Below, one piece after another: positions 63,111 to 64,000 of a stretch of 64,000 nt of DNA (positions are counted from its first letter, which is position 1; each line of letters opens with the position of its first letter). A program made the position numbers and the translations under genes. The notes under the pieces were generated by a model. That model did no database searches, was not told the origin of the DNA, and saw only the letters and a program-made list of their open reading frames with translations. The stretch is taken from NCBI GenBank assembly GCA_041390865.1, contig JAWKPC010000023.1:1-64000 (forward strand). Direction: 5' to 3'. This DNA is from JAUIIK01 sp041390865 (GTDB lineage Bacteria > Chloroflexota > Chloroflexia > Thermomicrobiales > CFX8).

Positions 63111-64000
63111 CTACCGTGAGGTTGGACGAATCCGGCGGTAAAGCAGCGAGTCGGCCCGGGCGACGAGCTCGGCGACTCTGGTGTCGCCGGAAACGCTCTG
63201 GCCGAGCCGCAGCGCGCAAGGCGGACGTTCAAGAATCGTTCCGTCTTCCACCTCGCAGGGCACAGGTTCTTCAAGCCGGCTAATGATCCGGTCGATCGGC
63301 GCGTCGAGCGAGCTGGCGAATCGCCGCGAACTCGCCTCGCTACCGGGCGACGATGTCACTGTCCGCAGTCTTGATACCAGAGCATTGGCAATCGTCTTCA
63401 GCACGGCATCGCCGGTCAAATGTCCGTAGTTGTCATTGATCGCCTTCAGCCCGATAACATCGACAATGAGCAGACTAACCGCTTCGTCTTCGCCAAGGTG
63501 TTTCATGTGGCTGTCGAGCTCATCGTAGAACGCCCGATGATTCAGCACTCCGGTCAGACCGTCGATGGTCGCCGCCCGCTTTGCGGCGTCATGGAGCTGC
63601 GCGACGCGCACGGTGGAAGCGACCGGCGCGGCAATCGCCTGGAGAAGATCGACATCCCGGCCGTCGACTTGCCCCGGCTGCCGCAGGACAAGCTCGATCA
63701 GGCCCACGAGACTGTCTTCCACGTACATCGGAAAGATTGCCGTCCGATCGGCTATTCCCGACGACTGACCCCGGCTGAGGATCACTGCGGTATTCGATGT
63801 CACGTGGCTGCCGTGAATAACCGAAGCCGATGCTTCGAGCTGGTTGGGAACCGGCAATTCGATCTCGCCGGCGGCCAGTCTGAATTGACGTCCATCCTCG
63901 TCGTAGAGCCAGATAGCGACGTCTGCCAGATCCAACTCTTCACGGACGATCTTGTGAACGTGATCGAGAAACGTGTCGATCTCGGTTAGGGTGCCGATCT
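63111..64000 (-). CDS. GAF-GGDEF protein, motif region scrambled, partial
   Basis: The 3' part of a gene running off the right edge. The visible 297 residues hold a GAF domain (IWLYDEDGRQFRLAAGEIEL ... FPMYVEDSLVGLIELVLRQP) and a GGDEF-type domain (ATIDGLTGVLNHRAFYDELD, VSLLIVDVIGLKAINDNYGH). The GGDEF signature should follow SRLRT, but the frame reads TSSPGSEASSRRF; the next frame reads DIVAR[stop]RGEFAAI at that place, so small indels near 63330-63355 garble about 18 residues before the original frame resumes at ASSLDAPIDR. If real, diguanylate cyclase activity would be lost; if sequencing error, it is an ordinary c-di-GMP synthase. Confidence 0.75.
   Translation of the reverse strand, partial: IGTLTEIDTFLDHVHKIVREELDLADVAIWLYDEDGRQFRLAAGEIELPVPNQLEASASVIHGSHVTSNTAVILSRGQSSGIADRTAIFPMYVEDSLVGLIELVLRQPGQVDGRDVDLLQAIAAPVASTVRVAQLHDAAKRAATIDGLTGVLNHRAFYDELDSHMKHLGEDEAVSLLIVDVIGLKAINDNYGHLTGDAVLKTIANALVSRLRTVTSSPGSEASSRRFASSLDAPIDRIISRLEEPVPCEVEDGTILERPPCALRLGQSVSGDTRVAELVARADSLLYRRIRPTSR

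Noticed and set aside
1..64000. CRISPR array or prophage
   Set aside because: No regularly spaced direct repeats, integrase, terminase or capsid genes were seen.

Overview
The window reads as chromosomal DNA of a GC-rich bacterium, most probably a member of the Chloroflexota close to Thermomicrobia/Sphaerobacter. This is inferred from the gene mix, not proven: an F420-type LLM oxidoreductase, an LppX/LprG-like lipoprotein followed by an MFS pump, SipW-type secretion, STAND regulators, NHL-propeller proteins on Thr/Pro stalks, and a decayed C-terminal domain of a kind I associate with secreted Chloroflexota proteins. No rRNA, tRNA, CRISPR array, phage or intact insertion sequence was seen.

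Layout. (1) 0.7-15.8 kb is a stress/dormancy block: HPF-like ribosome hibernation factor, PEP synthase, small protein, SDR dehydrogenase, bactofilin-like membrane protein, P2-type cation ATPase, tandem-domain UspA, an OmpR-type regulator with a DosS-like GAF histidine kinase, a second Usp-like protein, and an APH-fold plus P-loop kinase. The set resembles the mycobacterial DosR hypoxia regulon. (2) 16.4-21.2 kb: PP2C phosphatase, amidohydrolase and RuvA on the minus strand, then an LppX/LprG-like lipoprotein and an MFS exporter on the plus strand. (3) 21.7-28.4 kb: a minus-strand run of STAND regulator, GPH symporter and two tandem amidases, both amidases heavily frame-broken. (4) 29.4-32.1 kb: a TasA/camelysin-like protein, a SipW-type signal peptidase with a large membrane domain, and a very acidic secreted protein, probably a dedicated secretion module. 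(5) 32.5-39.0 kb: PqqB-like hydrolase, D,D-carboxypeptidase with a decayed tail, sirtuin, and a two-domain M14 protein. (6) 39.1-44.2 kb: a tightly overlapping minus-strand operon (ThDP enzyme, YceI, DUF4870-like, EamA) divergent from a CoA-disulfide-reductase-like flavoprotein. (7) 45.2-54.9 kb: a long plus-strand run (class V aminotransferase, two tandem NHL propellers, MOSC, HpcH/HpaI aldolase, LtrA, CDF transporter, LLM oxidoreductase). (8) 55.6-64 kb: YCII protein, membrane-anchored phosphodiesterase-fold protein, NAD-epimerase, Cys-rich membrane protein, MoaA, TadG-like protein, a broken ICMT-like methyltransferase, and a GAF-GGDEF protein running off the end.

The most interesting observation is the flavoprotein at 42791-44167. 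Its active-site cysteine codon is replaced by an in-frame TGA, and a hairpin with a GGTCTG loop starts 14 bases after it, with the apical loop 21 bases downstream, as expected for a bacterial SECIS element. It is a candidate selenoprotein.

Caution: at least eight genes here carry apparent frameshifts, several explained by one missing base in a short run, and one more gene (ltrA) has a Trp-to-TGA change. Some breaks may be sequencing errors, so every disruption needs read-level checking.
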